This document shows positions 1-12,558 of a stretch of 64,000 nt of DNA, in pieces. The position numbers and the translations under genes were made by a program. Numbering within the stretch: the first letter of the stretch is position 1; each line of letters opens with the position of its first letter. Under the pieces are notes generated by a model. That model worked only from the letters and a program-made list of their open reading frames with translations. It was not told the DNA's origin and did not search any database. Location of the stretch: assembly GCF_003144195.1 (NCBI RefSeq), contig NW_020289996.1:311419-375418 (forward strand). Reading direction: 5' to 3'. The stretch is from Ceraceosorus guamensis (taxonomy: Eukaryota > Basidiomycota > Exobasidiomycetes > Ceraceosorales > Ceraceosoraceae).

Positions 1-1737
1 AAGCAGACTCCGCAGCATTAGCGGCTTTTGCGCCGAACGAAAACGGAGTGCTGACAGGATTGGTGGTCGACACTGAGCCAGAGCCGAAGGTCGCTGCTGA
101 CGCCGGAGTAGATGACGCTGCTGGAGCGGATCCGAAGGCGAATATCGGTTTGGTTGCGGCATCTTTGGCTGCAGAGTCATGGGTAGCAGGGGTACTCGAG
201 GATCCAAATCCAAACGTGCCGCTCTTGTTGAAATTTCCATTAGAACTCGGCTTGTCTGATGACGTGCTTTGAACGTTTGAGTCGCCAGCTGCACTCTTAG
301 AGTGGGGAGTGGCCACGCCCTTCATGCTGCCTGCATGTGCTTGGCCAAAGCCAAAGAAAGGCGAGGCAGCTGGTTGGGTTCTGGTGGTGCTGGTTGCCCC
401 TTCCGCCCGATTGCCTTCCCCCCGTGATACATCCCCATCGCCCTTCGTGATCGTCGTAGATACCTCTTTCGCTGCTGCGGCAGGCGCAAAGGCGAATGAT
501 GAGGCACTTGAAGAAGAATTGCTAGGTGTTTTCGCGACGCTTTTGGTTGCCTGTGCATCACCTTCAGCAGGCGCCCCAAAGCTCTTGCCTGCGAATGAAA
601 AGCCGCCTGATGGGCTAGAAAAGGTAGGCTGCCCTGGAAGTAGTGTGGGTTTGGGGTCTGCTTTCGGTGTGATTGGAGAGGCACCTGCAGGTACTCCTCC
701 GAACGTGAAAGGAGTAGTAGGTGCTTTTGGGGGTCCTACTAGAGTATTCGCCTGGCGTGAGGAGACAAAAGGCGTCGCAGGGTTCGAGACTGTGGGAGAT
801 GGTGGCACTGCAGGAGACGTCGAACTCGTTTCTGTTGATCTTGCTGCGGACGCAGACGGCCCAGCAAGAGCATCGGTGCTGCTCCTATGCCGTTTGTAAT
901 CACTCGCTAGCTCAGCAAGAACGTGTGTGAGGTCTGCGAACGGATCAGCTTTGAGGACACCCTCCAGTGCGCTAGAAAGGGAGTGATTAAGGCCTCTAAG
1001 TTTCAGGTAGTAGGATTCAGCGGATGATTGTCGAGAAGTGGAGGATGTGACTTGGGATGTTGCGCTGCTCGTTGAAGAAGAGCCAAATGACTACGAAGAG
1101 CGCAAGAAGGGCACGCACGAGTGTCAGTGGAAGTTCCATGCCGCCCTCATCAGCGCCTTCTACGAGAGCTCAGAGCGCCAGGGTGGCCTCGCCGCCCTCT
1201 GCACTCGAGTACTCACAAAGAGAGTAGCGGGAGTCGCGGGAGCGGATGCAATGCCGCTTGAAGCACCAAAAGCATTACCCTGTACGGAAGAAGCATTTGA
1301 CGCAGGAGATGCTGCTGTACCAAAAGAGAAAGGAGTTCGACCAGGCGCCGAACTTGACGGTGCCGCTATTGACGCTGAACTTGCCGCACCGGGGGGTCCG
1401 CTTCCTTTCCGTCTAGGCATACCCTTGATGCTGCGGTGGTGGAGGCTGATCAGCTCTGAGCCGCGATACGCCGAGTGACTCCATGCAGCTTTCACCGCAT
1501 CATGAAAGTGACGACAAACGATGCGCCGCATCTCCGCCCACTCGGCAGGCAAACATCGTTGGCAGTACTCCTGCTCCGGCCACTCCACTCTATCCACAAC
1601 AGAGCGATCACTCACACTCTGTCAGCTCCGCTACCTTGCAATGCGCCCGCGCCACCAGCGGATCCATTCTGGCCTTCTTCCGACTCCTCGCCATCACCTG
1701 AGCCCGAGGTCAGCTGGAAAGCGGCTGCCCTCTTCAT
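1..1737 (-). CDS. NUP2: FG-repeat nucleoporin, NUP2/NUP50-like (3' part outside window)
   Basis: Mobile nuclear-pore protein expected to act with importins and Ran. Three exons are visible: 1616-1737, 1217-1430 and 1-1090, split by introns 1431-1615 and 1091-1216 (both GT-AG with GTGAGT donors). The start ATG at 1737 gives MKRAAAF followed by an acidic stretch, as in Nup2/Nup50 N-termini. The first splice restores the family-typical basic motif IKGMPRRK. Then come phenylalanine-glycine motifs (FSFG, AFG, SFG), a conserved block ESYYLKLRGLNHSLSS, DPFADLT, and a long Ser/Ala/Pro-rich stretch with FSFAG, SFAF, FFGFG, TFGFGS, FAFGS and FSFG. About 475 residues are visible. The Ran-binding domain expected at the C-terminus would lie beyond position 1. 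It is divergent from the TRM732-like gene. Family assignment is confident, though NUP50 naming would be equally fair. Confidence 0.85.
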
Positions 1738-2306
1738 CTCGGCGTCCTTGTGTGAATCAAACGGCAGATCTTGCGATCTGGCCTCGTCAAATGTTTCCTT
1801 AGAAGGACTTTAATTATGAACGTGGAGGCTGTACGGGCCCAGTCTGTGAGGTTGAGTGCAGAGTTTACGAGGGCATGGTCGCTCGATCAATCGCAAATGT
1901 CGGCAAGGATCTGTGGAGCGGGCGGGCACGCCGTGATGGCCGGAAAGTCGACTCTGACTGGCCTGCGAGACAGCGCCCGCAACTCTCGTACGGCAGGCAT
2001 GCCCGGTATCCACGATGAGTGCACGCAGGCGCGCGCGCGCGTGCTTCATCTATCGTGTATGCAGAAGCTGATGCTTTCTTCTTGATCAAAGGAGCTGCAT
2101 GCAGCGCTTCCAAAAATGTCTGATCGCGAAGGGCTTGCTAATTAAGTCACATCAGTCGCTCGTCTTGCCAGCCACGCCCTCACCTCACTTCAACGTTTCA
2201 CTACGTGCTGCACTGTCCTGCCACCTCCGATCAACCCGCCTCAGGCCGGGACTAGGGACGATCTGCCAGATCGCACACGGCTCTCACGCAGTCCGAGAAG
2301 TCTAGC
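1738..2306. promoter_or_regulatory. Divergent promoter between NUP2-like and TRM732-like genes
   Basis: A 569-base stretch between two start codons pointing away from each other, so it should hold both promoters. It contains an alternating GC tract at about 2029-2044. No convincing coding frame, TATA box or named factor site was seen. Confidence 0.5.
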
Positions 2307-5300
2307 ATGTCTCGCAATGACCGTCGCTCACCAAAGCTACCATCCATAGCCTCAGTCACGTCGTCTAAAGCAAAAGCTATTGTTCAAGGCATAAGGGATG
2401 TATACTCACTCCACTCCGCCGAGGCGTCTTCCCCTCGCCAAAAACTGGTGGAACTGTTGCATGCTTCGCTAGAGCTATGTATCAACGCAGTGTGGTGCGA
2501 AGACAAAGGAGGTGCCCATATCGAGTCTGGATCCACCCGAGAAGGGCTCGATTGCCTCACTTGGTCGCTACAAGTCGCCAAGCATACAATCGCGTCTGCA
2601 TCTAGCTCTACAGACTTGTTGGAGAGCGACGAGCAGCAGAAGTTGGCGCCAGTGTTGTGGACCTGCCTGGGATCGACTCATCGTGCGACATCGCAAAGTG
2701 CCGCGAAGCTCCTGGCTGTTGTTGTGGACTATCTCCCGTCGCATTGCTTCCTTCTCGACTCTTTCATTGGAAGATGCGTGCCTCTACGTGGAGACCGCGC
2801 TTCGCTCGCTGCGCTCGCGATCTTTGCAGCTCACGACGCTGCCTGGGTCCTGGCAAAAGCGCCGACTCTGTACAGCGACTTGCTGGTTAGCGGCAACTCG
2901 CACCTCGATGCTTCCACGTCGAAGAAGGCGAGCATCGGAAGGTATCTCCTGCAACAGCTGGCCGTGCAGCACGACTGCGATCTGTCGTCGTCGCATCTCA
3001 CACAAGAAGCGCAATGGTCGAGATGGTGTCAAAGCTGGCAGTCCCCGCTCACAGAAGCCTTGTCGACAGGTTCAGCAGCAGCTCGCAAAGATACGGGTAT
3101 CTTTCATGTCACTGCTCTTCTCGAAGTCGCTCCCGCTGCGCTTCGTGTTCTGCTACAGCATCTGAACAACACCTCTGCCAAGAAGCCATATTTCTTGCAC
3201 ACTTTTCTCACTGTCCTAAGAGCTGCTCAAAGTTTGGGCCTGTTGGCCGTCGAGCGTAGCGACGGCGAAAGCGACAGTCACGGCGACAACGATGGCGACA
3301 ACGACGCACTTGAAGTGCCGAGCATCATTTTGCAAGATGCGGCTGCTTCGTCTTCGCCGGAGCTGCAACAGCTTGCATTGAGTCTAGCTGTTGACTCGCG
3401 GTCACGAACAGGGCTCTTCGCCGAGAGGGAATTGCGTGTAGTCAGGGCCTTCCTTGCCCAAAGCTTCAGCTGCACAGGTCCTGAAAGTAGAGGTATTGGT
3501 CAGAGTACAGTCACGAGGATGATGGCAAGGCTGCAGTCTAGCTGCTTTGGCGCAACCCGGGATTTAAACAGGATCGCGGCGCTGCATCCTAGCGACATCT
3601 CGGCCGCGCTTCAGCGCCGCCGCGAGGAATTGTCAAATGGTTTGAAGCGCTCAAAGGATTTTCTGCTCTGGTTAGCTGCTCGATCGCAGCATGCCTTGTA
3701 TCCAGGAAGCCCCTTCTACGCATGCTCTATGGCGCTCTTCTTTCTGGACCATCTCCTTGCTTTGGATACCGCTGCCTCCAAAGATACAGTGATTGCCTCC
3801 AAAGCACCGAAACATCTAGGAGAGAGCGCTTTCGCGGAGTTTCGCTTCAACCTGCAGTTGACCACACCCCAGCTTGCGCGAGCTCTGCTAACGTGCATCG
3901 ACAGTACATATCCCGGCATTCAGGCGATTGCAATGGACTTGTTGGCGCGCTTCCCAGCTCCCATACCTGGGATGGAGACGATAGACGCAGCCGAAGGCGC
4001 CATTCTAGCGCGTGCAGCGCGCCTCATATTAGGACCCAGAGAGGCAGACAGTACTGCGGCTGCCAGCTTATCTACGCTCTTCATGAGGGTGTACGTGCAA
4101 AGGTGTCTGTGGTCAGTGAGACCAATCTCAGCGTTTGCGTTGGGTGCGTTGCGCTTGCCATCCGAATCTCGATCGAAAAGTGCCGGTCCTGAAGCGGGAA
4201 GAGCAGGGCTGTCGGTGTTGTTCATCGACCAACACCTAGAGCTGGTCTCCAACTTGCTTGATGAAGCTCAAGCCGGTCAGGAAGCTTTGGTCCAAGTCGC
4301 ATATAATCGGCCTTTGCATGGCGCTCTGATTGCTCTGCAGTCCTTGTTCCGCGAAGCAAGCAGTGACCTCCAGCAGAATCAGACAACAAGTGCTGCAGTC
4401 TTCCGCCGAGCATTGTTTATCATCGACCGTGTCTGGTCCATCACTCGAACAGTCCTGTGTAACAATGCCCCAGAAGGCCCCGCGGCCTCACAGCCGGACC
4501 ACGAGAACGCACGTGCGCTAGCCCTGGCAGGTGAAGAAGACGACCAGACCACTGAAGGTACCTCTCCGGCGTATCAGGCACTACTGTCGTATTGCTGGCG
4601 CAGTATGAAGGAGGCTTCTCTGCTGCTTGCGCAGCTCGTACAGCTGGCCACCAACCCGGAGACGACGGCAGCAGATGCCCTTTTAAGCCTTGAAGACCTG
4701 CAGAATGTCGGCAAGCGTTTTGTGGAGTGGATGACTTGTGTGCGTCACCGAGGCGCTTTCAGTACGATTGCACCATCTTTCGCTCAGACAGCAGCCAGCC
4801 TACGGAAGCTGCGGAAGTGGCCGGAGGCAAGTGCGTTGCCGCAGCATTGGCTCTACAGCTTTGTCAATCTGATAGAAGACTCTGGAAAGAGCCTTTCAAC
4901 GACCAGAAGAAGTGCGGGCATCGGCTCTGCCGTCCTGGCTCTACTCAGTGCAGTGCCTCCGGAAGATGACAACACTATTGCGGCCACCATGCAGCGACTG
5001 GTCGACCTTCTCAAAGGCAGCAGTGCTTCGAATATAGAGGCACAGACGCACGCGTTCAACATTACGCGCGTTCTCGTTGACGATGCTGCTTTATCTTCTC
5101 GGCTTGCATCTTACAACGGCAACTTGCTTGTAGTCGTTGTCGAACGTTTCAGCTCGGAGCATTGGGGCATTCGGAACGCGGCCATGATGCTCTTCAGCGC
5201 GCTCATGCGGCGCATTCTGCCGAGACGGACACCAAATCTGGACGCGCCCGAGGCTCGTGTACGCTTTCAGGTATTCTTCACTCACTATCCAAGTTTGAAA

Positions 5301-7516
5301 GCCGCATTGGAGGGCCAGCTTGGACGGCTCAGTAGACTCGCGACTCCACTCGAAAATGGCACGGTATCAAGTAGCGTTGGTGACAGCCAAAGTGCTTTGT
5401 ATGCCATTCTGATGCTGCTGTCGAACCTGCAAGTCGATAGCATACAACGCGGTGCCACGCTAAGCCCAGACACCTTCAGAGCAGCTGTAGAGCGTTGCTT
5501 GAGCAGCTCGCGTTGGATGGTGAGTGATCAAGTTGTGCGTGAGAGCGCAGTGCAAAGCTGATGCCCCCATCTTGCCCCCCTCCAGCTTCGCGAGATTGCA
5601 GCCAAGGCCTATAGCTCTTGTGTTGCGTCAGACGAGCATGTGAGGGCAGCCACCAGGATACTGCTCACATGTTCAAGGGGCGATCAGAATCATGCCCATG
5701 GTAGCATGCTGGCGGCAGAAAGACTGCTGATCACTCACGAAGGCCAAGATCCGGATGATGTCGCATCACTGCGTGATGCTCTCAATCAACTCGTGCCTCT
5801 TTGGCTGGAAAGCAATCCATGCGGACCGACTCAAGCTGCTTTCATGGGCGTTGCATTCGCCTTTACAACTAAATTGGGGCCCCTCGAGTCTCCCAAGATG
5901 ACCAGCTTCGCTAGTGCCATGCTGGCGCAGGGCGCTATGTCGAGCCACGCTGGCAAACAGAGAGCAGCCGGCTTTCCACGCCTGCTTCAACAGTGCGCAC
6001 GCTTCGTCGCCCAAGAGTCATTGTCCGCCGGCAACACCTCTCAGATACGGAATGGCCTTCTCAGGAACTCATCGTCTGACGTGCGCTTCGTTGCCATCGA
6101 AAGCTTGGCAACATCAGATCATGCGGCTCATCTCACCGACAGTGTGCTTGCGAATGTTCTGCACATCTTAACAAATGGCGCGGAAGAGGTCTGGGTTCAA
6201 TGTGCCGCCGGTCGCTTGCTGAGTCGCTGGTGCCTTCGGAATGCAGGAAGGCATCTTCCAGGCTCTCCCGGATCTTTGGCGCGGGTGTCTAGTATTTTCA
6301 GTCGAGCAGATGCTGCAGAGCCACTTCAAGAAGCGGCATTACCAGCGTTGGCCAGCCTGGCCAGCGAAGCTGCCGAGCTGCCGGGTCCAACTGCTTCTGC
6401 AGCTGTTGCGAACGTTTGCGAACTCATTGTCCCCTTTTCGGAAGAACGTCAGGTGAGGCTGGTGTGATGTTGCGCAGGCATTACTCCGTGAAGGCAAGCT
6501 GATCCACCTTCCTCTATGTTTTGTCCTCTGTATATGCGCAGGCGCTCGACTTGCGGATCGCTGCAGTGCAATCACTGTCCCTAATACAGAAAGCCCTCTT
6601 CAGCAGGCAGTGTCCAGCTGACGATGGTACTATCGCAGTCAGCGCACAGCAAAGCAAGGCGGTCTTTGAGGCGCGCACAGCTCTCATCAGAATGCTCAGC
6701 GATGACGACGAGAATATCCGGGATACTGCTGTTGACGTCTTCACGAACCTTGTCGGCTCCGCTGCTGACGACGACAACTTGCCGACCGTGGATGCGATCT
6801 TTGATGCTGCGATGAGACGCGCGCGGTCTTGGGGAATGGGCAGCCTCGCTAGCGCAGAGCGCGCATGGACTTGGATGGACGAGCGTTACGCCAACACGAC
6901 ACTGTCGTCTTTGTGGGAACGATGGGTATGGGGCCATTTGCTTGTTAGCGAAGATCGACTACGTAAGTCGCGATGTGGTGTCAGGTGCAATCTCTCTTTG
7001 AGGAGACGTGGCTTACAAACTGCATTACGATCTTTAGAGCATGAGTTGCATGTCAGTGCAGCATCTCACAGCGTCCTTTTTGCTGAGGAGGCACCGAACC
7101 TGTACAGACAGCTCGTTTATGACCTCGAGACCGCCGCACGCTTTGCGTCGAAATGCGCCTTGCCACCGGAATCTGCTGGTGCTGATGCGCTTTTGGAAGA
7201 GCAGCTCGCCGTCTTAGAACGCGTGAGCTCCGTATTGGCCTCGCGGAGAGGTCGTGTGTCGGATGAGGTCGAGGCAACTACGCCGGCGCAGTACACACTC
7301 GCTCTCCGATCTGTTCTGGCTTCACAAGCCGTGCGAAAGAGCCTGGCACGCACCGGAACTCATCCCCGCTCGACACTGCTGGATCACGCATCTGCCCTGG
7401 AGCTGCGCGTTGCAGCGCAAGCTGGAATTGGCACGAGATTGGAAGCTTTTGCGCAGCAGCAAGTTTTGCAAGATCATGAGCTGTCGTCGCTTGGCCCGCG
7501 CCTCCGAATTGCGTGA
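2307..7516 (+). CDS. TRM732: TRM732/THADA family protein (DUF2428), tRNA 2'-O-methylation cofactor
   Basis: Large helical-repeat protein. In yeast, Trm732 partners the methyltransferase Trm7 to form Cm32 in the tRNA anticodon loop; the animal homologue is THADA. Four exons are proposed: 2307-5519, 5586-6452, 6542-6962 and 7038-7516, about 1659 residues, which suits the family. The hallmark DUF2428 segment lies near residues 950-970 (EHWGIRNAAMMLFSALMRRI), followed by LREIAAKAY across the first splice. The C-terminal part includes VLFAEEAPNLYRQ, also typical. The introns are short GT-AG introns (66, 89 and 75 bases). The last, 6963-7037, is a multiple of three without a stop, so the frame survives if it is kept. 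Removing it gives the better family match. The gene ends 92 bases before the PIG-A start. Function is inferred from the family. Confidence 0.85.
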
Positions 7517-7608
7517 GCCGCATCTTGTAAAAGCGATCCCAGATTTGTGGACTGATTCAAGAACACCGTCCTCATGCAATCTATACACCTGCTTGCATCT
7601 CTCGCAGT

Positions 7609-9374
7609 ATGATATCAGACTTTTTCTATCCGAACATTGGAGGCGTAGAAGGTCACATATACATGCTCAGCCAGCGTTTGATTTCGCGCGGACACAAGGT
7701 AAGCGTGCACTTACTGACGATGGACAGAGGTGGCAGGCTGACCCGTGTCCCAGCGGTGTCTTGCTGGCAGGTCATCGTGATCACGCACGCATATGACCCG
7801 GAGCGCACAGGGGTGAGGTATCTGACCTCTGGCCTGAAGGTTTATCACATCCCATTTCAAGTAATCGCTCGGCAAGACACTTTGCCGCAATTCTTTGCGC
7901 TGTTTCCCGTGCTGCGCAGCATTCTCCTACGCGAACGCATCGACATTGTGCACGGGCACCAAGCCTTGTCGAGCATGGCTCACGAGGGCATCTTGCACGC
8001 TCGTACGTTGGGCGTCCGCGCTTGCTTTACGGACCACAGCTTGTTTGGATTCGCCGATGCCGCGAGCATCTTGACCAACAAGCTGCTCCGATTCGCGCTG
8101 AGCGATGTAGACCATGTTATTTGCGTCAGCCACGTCGGGTGAGTCCCTATCTGCTAGGCGTACTGTATCAGGCGACCGACTGATCAGAGCTTGCCTGCGA
8201 CTCCTTAGCAAGGAGAACACAGTGTTGCGAGCAGCTTTGGATCCACGTAAGGTGTCAGTCATTCCGAATGCGGTGGTGGCTTCTCAATTCACCATCGGCC
8301 CCACTCGATCGGCTCGTGACGGGCGTGAGTATCGGCTACCGTAGAGCCGCGGGCTACAGACTAGTCGAAGATCCTAAAGGCGCGCGCTTCCTGAACAGTG
8401 ACAATCGTCGTGCTGAGTCGCCTAATGTATCGAAAGGGCATTGATCTACTCATTGCTTCCATACCTCGAATCTGCGAGAGACACCCGGACGTCCGCTTTG
8501 TCATTGGCGGTGACGGCCCGAAACGTATCGAGCTGGAACAAATGCGAGAGCGATACTTGTTGCACGAAAGGGTAGAGCTTTCAGGAGGTATCCGACAAGG
8601 AGACGTCCGCGATGTGAGTGCCGCCCGCCTCCACTCTCCAAATTTGTGATGCTGAACAAATGCTGTGTCCTGTCGCGTAGCATCTGATCCGCGGTCAGAT
8701 CTTTCTCAATACGAGTCTCACGGAAGCCTTCGGAACGTCGATCATCGAAGCTGCATGCGCTGGCTTGTACGTTGTCAGCACGAGCGTAGGTGGTGTCCCC
8801 GAAGTGCTTCCTCCGTGGATGCGAGTGCTAGCCATACCAGACGAAGACGGTACGTCGTCCGTACGTGTGATGTCTACTTGGCGTGCTGTTGCTCACAACG
8901 CAGCCTGCTGCCCATTTTCAGACGTCGTACATGCTATGGATGCGGCAATCGAGCACGTTAGATCCGGCAAGCATGATCCCGCTGCACATCACGAAGCAGT
9001 CGAAAAGATGTACTCTTGGGCAGACGTCGCAGAGAGGACGGAGAGGGTCTACCATACCGCAATGGCCGCACCTTTTCCAGATCGGCTCGACCGCTTCCAG
9101 CAGTGAGTCGAAGCGGATGGGCATTCGATGTGCGACGTCGCCCGAGCGCTCTCTCTGCACATGCTGATCAAAATCGCCATCAAACAGATACTACGCAGGC
9201 GGCTTCGTCGCTGGCAAGATTTTCTGCATCATCGTTGCCGTAGACATGCTCTTTTTGGGATTGCTCGAGTGGTTGATGCCGGCTCAGAATATCGAAAAAG
9301 TCGCGGACATTGTGGATGAGCAGGAATGGCGACTAGGCCTGGAGCAGGATTGCCCTCACCACACTGGTGACTGA
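7609..9374 (+). CDS. SPT14: PIG-A/Spt14: catalytic subunit of GPI-GlcNAc transferase
   Basis: Adds GlcNAc to phosphatidylinositol, the first step of GPI-anchor synthesis, on the cytosolic face of the ER. Seven exons are proposed: 7609-7698, 7771-8138, 8209-8324, 8399-8613, 8681-8849, 8922-9102 and 9188-9374, giving 441 residues. The N-terminus [17 protein letters not shown], then [41 protein letters not shown], the GT4 core GGDGPKR, and [14 protein letters not shown] are diagnostic of PIG-A. A C-terminal hydrophobic segment ([20 protein letters not shown]) fits the single ER membrane anchor. The start is the first ATG. It leaves almost no residues before the conserved ISDFFYP, and a short upstream exon joined at the CAG before 7608 cannot be excluded. 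All introns are 67-85 bases. Confidence 0.92.
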
Positions 9375-9592
9375 AGAATGCCCTTCCAGGGCTTTCCGGT
9401 CACGCTAGATTTGTCGCCGTCCAGGCACAGCCGAAACGTTGCGGCCTTCAGGCCTGCAAGCACAAAGAGGGAGACGTGCCTCGACCTTGCGCTGATCGGT
9501 AGATTCAGATTTCATTGGATCGGAATTCTGCATCTTCTTAAAACATGGTGACTTGCAATGGACACAAACAATGACAATCACTTTGTCATCTC

Positions 9593-11417
9593 CTAAAAGC
9601 TAAAATGGAACTGTTGACCACCCTGAGCGAATTGAGAGCCAAAGGGACTTCCACCCTGCTGGAACTGCGGTCGTTGGAAAGTATGTGTGAGCGAGGTGCA
9701 TCCACTCATTTGTGATTAAGGACGTGAACAGCACTACTCACAAATTGACCGAAGGGGTTGCCTCCTTGCTGGAAGGGATGACCCTGCTGTGCACCAGCCA
9801 TGGGATCGTTGGGATCATCTCCCGCGTCGTACCTCTCCCGCAGCTCATCGTTGCCCAGGACTCCAAATGCCTCATTGACCTGTGCCATCTTCTTCTCGTC
9901 TCCGCCTTTGTCTGGATGATGCTCCTTCGCTTTGTTCCTGAAGGCCTTCTTGATCGTCTTGGCATCTGCACTTCTCGCCACCCCCAAGACTTTGTAGTAG
10001 TCCTTGGCTTTCGATAGTTTCAGTCTCTTCTGAGCCTTCTGCAAGCGCATGTAGAGGGATCGATCTTGCCCTCCCGCAGCCTTCAGTGCAGCATCGAACT
10101 CTCTGACGGCCTCCTCGTACTTTTCATCCAGCATATATTCCTCTCCCTTTGTAGCTCGCGCCGAAGGATTCTCTGGTTCTCTCTTCAACACCGCATCGCA
10201 AGCCGGGATCGCCTTCTTGATCTCATCCAGTTCCAGGTGGGCTTGACACGTGAGAGAGCGGATTTCGTGCATCAGTGCACTCCTCTCGACAGCATCTTGC
10301 AGAAGGGCCGGCAGGACGGGCTCCTTGCCATCCTTCGAGGTCAGATCGTCCTTGATCGCACTCTCCACTTCCTGCAATACAGTCGGCCCTCCTATCTTTG
10401 GACCTTTGAGCGCGGACAGCACAGCTCTCCAAGATTCCGCATCTGCAAAATTGTGAGCCTTCTTGAGCGACTTGTTCAAGTTTCGCAATCGGCGATGTGC
10501 TCGCGCGCAGGCTTTGTTGTCGGGATCCGAGTTGAGGCAATTCTTAAGATGCAGCAAACCTGCTTCCTGCTGCGAAGAGCCTTCTTCGCCCAGTATGAGA
10601 TAGGAGAGGGATGACAATCGTATTAAAAGTTCAGAAGACGGGGCCAGATGGGCTATGCGACTGCGCGCGTCAGAAGAGCTGAAAGTCAGCCAGGATCTCA
10701 ACCGAAGCGTGAGGTCCGATCCCTGTCTGTCCATCGCTCTACTCACCTCCAGTCTGCAACGGCATCGTCCAGATCACCTCGCGCAAGTGCGCAATTTGCC
10801 CTCAGCCTTCGAGCTTCCAAATTTCCGGGCGAAGTCTCGAGCACTACACTGGCATGCTTGCGACAAGCTTCAGCCTGAGCAGCAAGTTTTGCATCTTTGG
10901 CATCCTTCGCTACAAGCTTGTCGACGTTGGCCGCCGTGGTCCTTAGTGTTTGCTGAGCTTTGATAGCCGCATCTATACTGCTTTGCAAAGTGAGTCCCTG
11001 CTCGTCTGACTTTTTCAGCTTCAGAAACTCTTTTGCTGATTCTTTCGCTTGGTCCAACTCTCCATCCTTGGCCAGTGTCTTTGCTTTCTCGAGGTGTGCT
11101 TGAGCAAAGGAAGGATTGAGCTTGAGCAAAGCATCCAGGTCTTGCAAGGCGGCCGAAGTTCTGCCGAGAGACAATAGAGCGGTGGCTCTTCTGTAGTACG
11201 AGAGATAGTGCTCGGGATCTGATGCGATGGCCGCATCGAAAGAAGCGAGTGCAGAGGTGTAGCGACCTGTCGTCAGCGCTGCCACTCCCTCTTTGAGATG
11301 TTGAGAGGCTGTCTTGCCATCTGCGTCGGGCACAGCTTCGCCCGAGACGATGGGAATGGTGGTCATGACTGCGACCACCAGGAGCGAAGCCAGTAGAGCC
11401 AATCGATGCACCCTCAT
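9593..11417 (-). CDS. ER-lumenal DnaJ/TPR co-chaperone (DNAJC3/P58IPK type)
   Basis: Likely an ER-lumenal Hsp40 that binds unfolded clients through TPR repeats and stimulates BiP. Exons are 10747-11417, 9742-10660 and 9593-9664, giving 553 residues. ATG 11417 starts a clear signal peptide (MRVHRLALLASLLVVAVM, ending near SGEA). An in-frame ATG at 11483 would bury it, so the shorter start is preferred. TPR-like helices run to about residue 430. A J domain follows (KDYYKVLGVAR near residue 442, HPD motif in HHPDKGGDE), then a Gly/Gln/Phe-rich tail ending QQFHFSF, as in P58IPK. The last exon codes only 23 residues. Two in-frame acceptors 18 bases apart (10661 and 10679) compete at the first intron. 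The gene is convergent with PIG-A, with only 218 bases between stops. Confidence 0.9.
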
Positions 11418-12558
11418 GCTGACCGGAGCTGTCGAGAGGAGCGTCGGAGCCGATTGTTCCCAGACTTGCCCAACTGGAAGCAAGGATCGTGATGTGCTTG
11501 GCCAAAAGAAACGTCTTGGACGCCGGCGGTCTTGCTGTGGTGCTGGGAGTGCGGTGCAGTGCAGCGGCGTTGCTGTGGTCTCAGGAACAGAGCAGCATCA
11601 AGGAAAAGCACATTTCCGGGATATGCAAGTGCACAGGTTTAGGGATCGTGGTCGGAAGTAATGCTTGGGGTGGACGCTGGCGGGCGGAGCACGACAAGCT
11701 TCCACGGAGCGCTCTTATGAGACTCCATCGTTCAACTCAACTCAGACTGGAGCTGCCTCTGCATGCAGCAGCGTCGTAAATGGCACCACTCAATTTTTAA
11801 ATCCGCGCCCCCCGGTCAATAATTGCATCCTCCCCGACCCTTTTTATCTTGGAAGCCCCAATTGAAATCGAGACCAATTTTGTTTAGTGACGTGGCGTGC
11901 ACGCACTCACTCACATTTCAAGCTCTGATCAAGACGCGCTATCGTGAATAATCTTGAATCAGAATGGCTGCATGCAAACGCAGAAGGTCAAGCAGCTCCG
12001 CGGAGCAAGCTCATCAGAGAGCTCCCTGCCACGCCGCGGTTTCTTTGATGGAGTTCGCTGATGGTCAATGCGCTACGCTTCAATCGTATTCTGAGTCCGA
12101 TCACAATCAAAAAAGTTTGTGGTGATTCATAATTGTTCATCCAAAATCGCTGCCATGCCTTCATCCGCCAATCGCGAAGAAGGACCAATCTACGCTGAGA
12201 TTGAGCTCTCGAAACGCCTTGATGTCCAGTGATCTCTTGGTAAAGCGGGACGGTGGCATCTTTAAAATCGGCATCCATTGCTACTGGAGAACCAGGTCTT
12301 GCCGTCGACGCGCGGTGCCGATGTGAAAAGTCTAGAGTGGGCACAGCACGAGACATGCAACTCAGAGAAAAGTCGAAACTGGACGGACTGGAGCGCTCGA
12401 TGTTGCGGACATCTGAAACGTCTATGTTCTTGTGCGTACACTGGGCCCCCACTAGTGTCATCGGTCTAGCGGTTGTTGAGCGAGGATCGGCAAGGCACAA
12501 ATAAGCGAACGACTTGGCGAAAGGAGTGGCTCTGTCTGGTCTTGCGATGGAGAAGAAG
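11418..12558. other. Intergenic stretch, promoter of the DnaJ gene; no gene seen
   Basis: About 1.1 kb upstream of the DnaJ-TPR start and downstream of the coiled-coil gene. It is partly AT-rich near 11780-12130. Words such as GTGAATAATC, GTGATTCATAATTGTTCATC and CACTCACTCAC resemble the intergenic words seen elsewhere in the window. An open frame on the minus strand (11988-12500) has no family resemblance or clear start and is not called. Confidence 0.4.

Noticed and set aside
48-899. Plus-strand open frames over the first 900 bases
   Set aside because: They mirror the FG-nucleoporin exon on the minus strand, which has clear FG motifs and correct splicing.
2029-2044. Alternating GC tract in the NUP2/TRM732 promoter as a special element
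   Set aside because: Only about 16 bases long; such runs are expected by chance in GC-rich DNA.
11988-12500. 170-codon minus-strand frame
   Set aside because: It starts at a non-ATG codon, has no domain resemblance and lies in AT-rich intergenic DNA.
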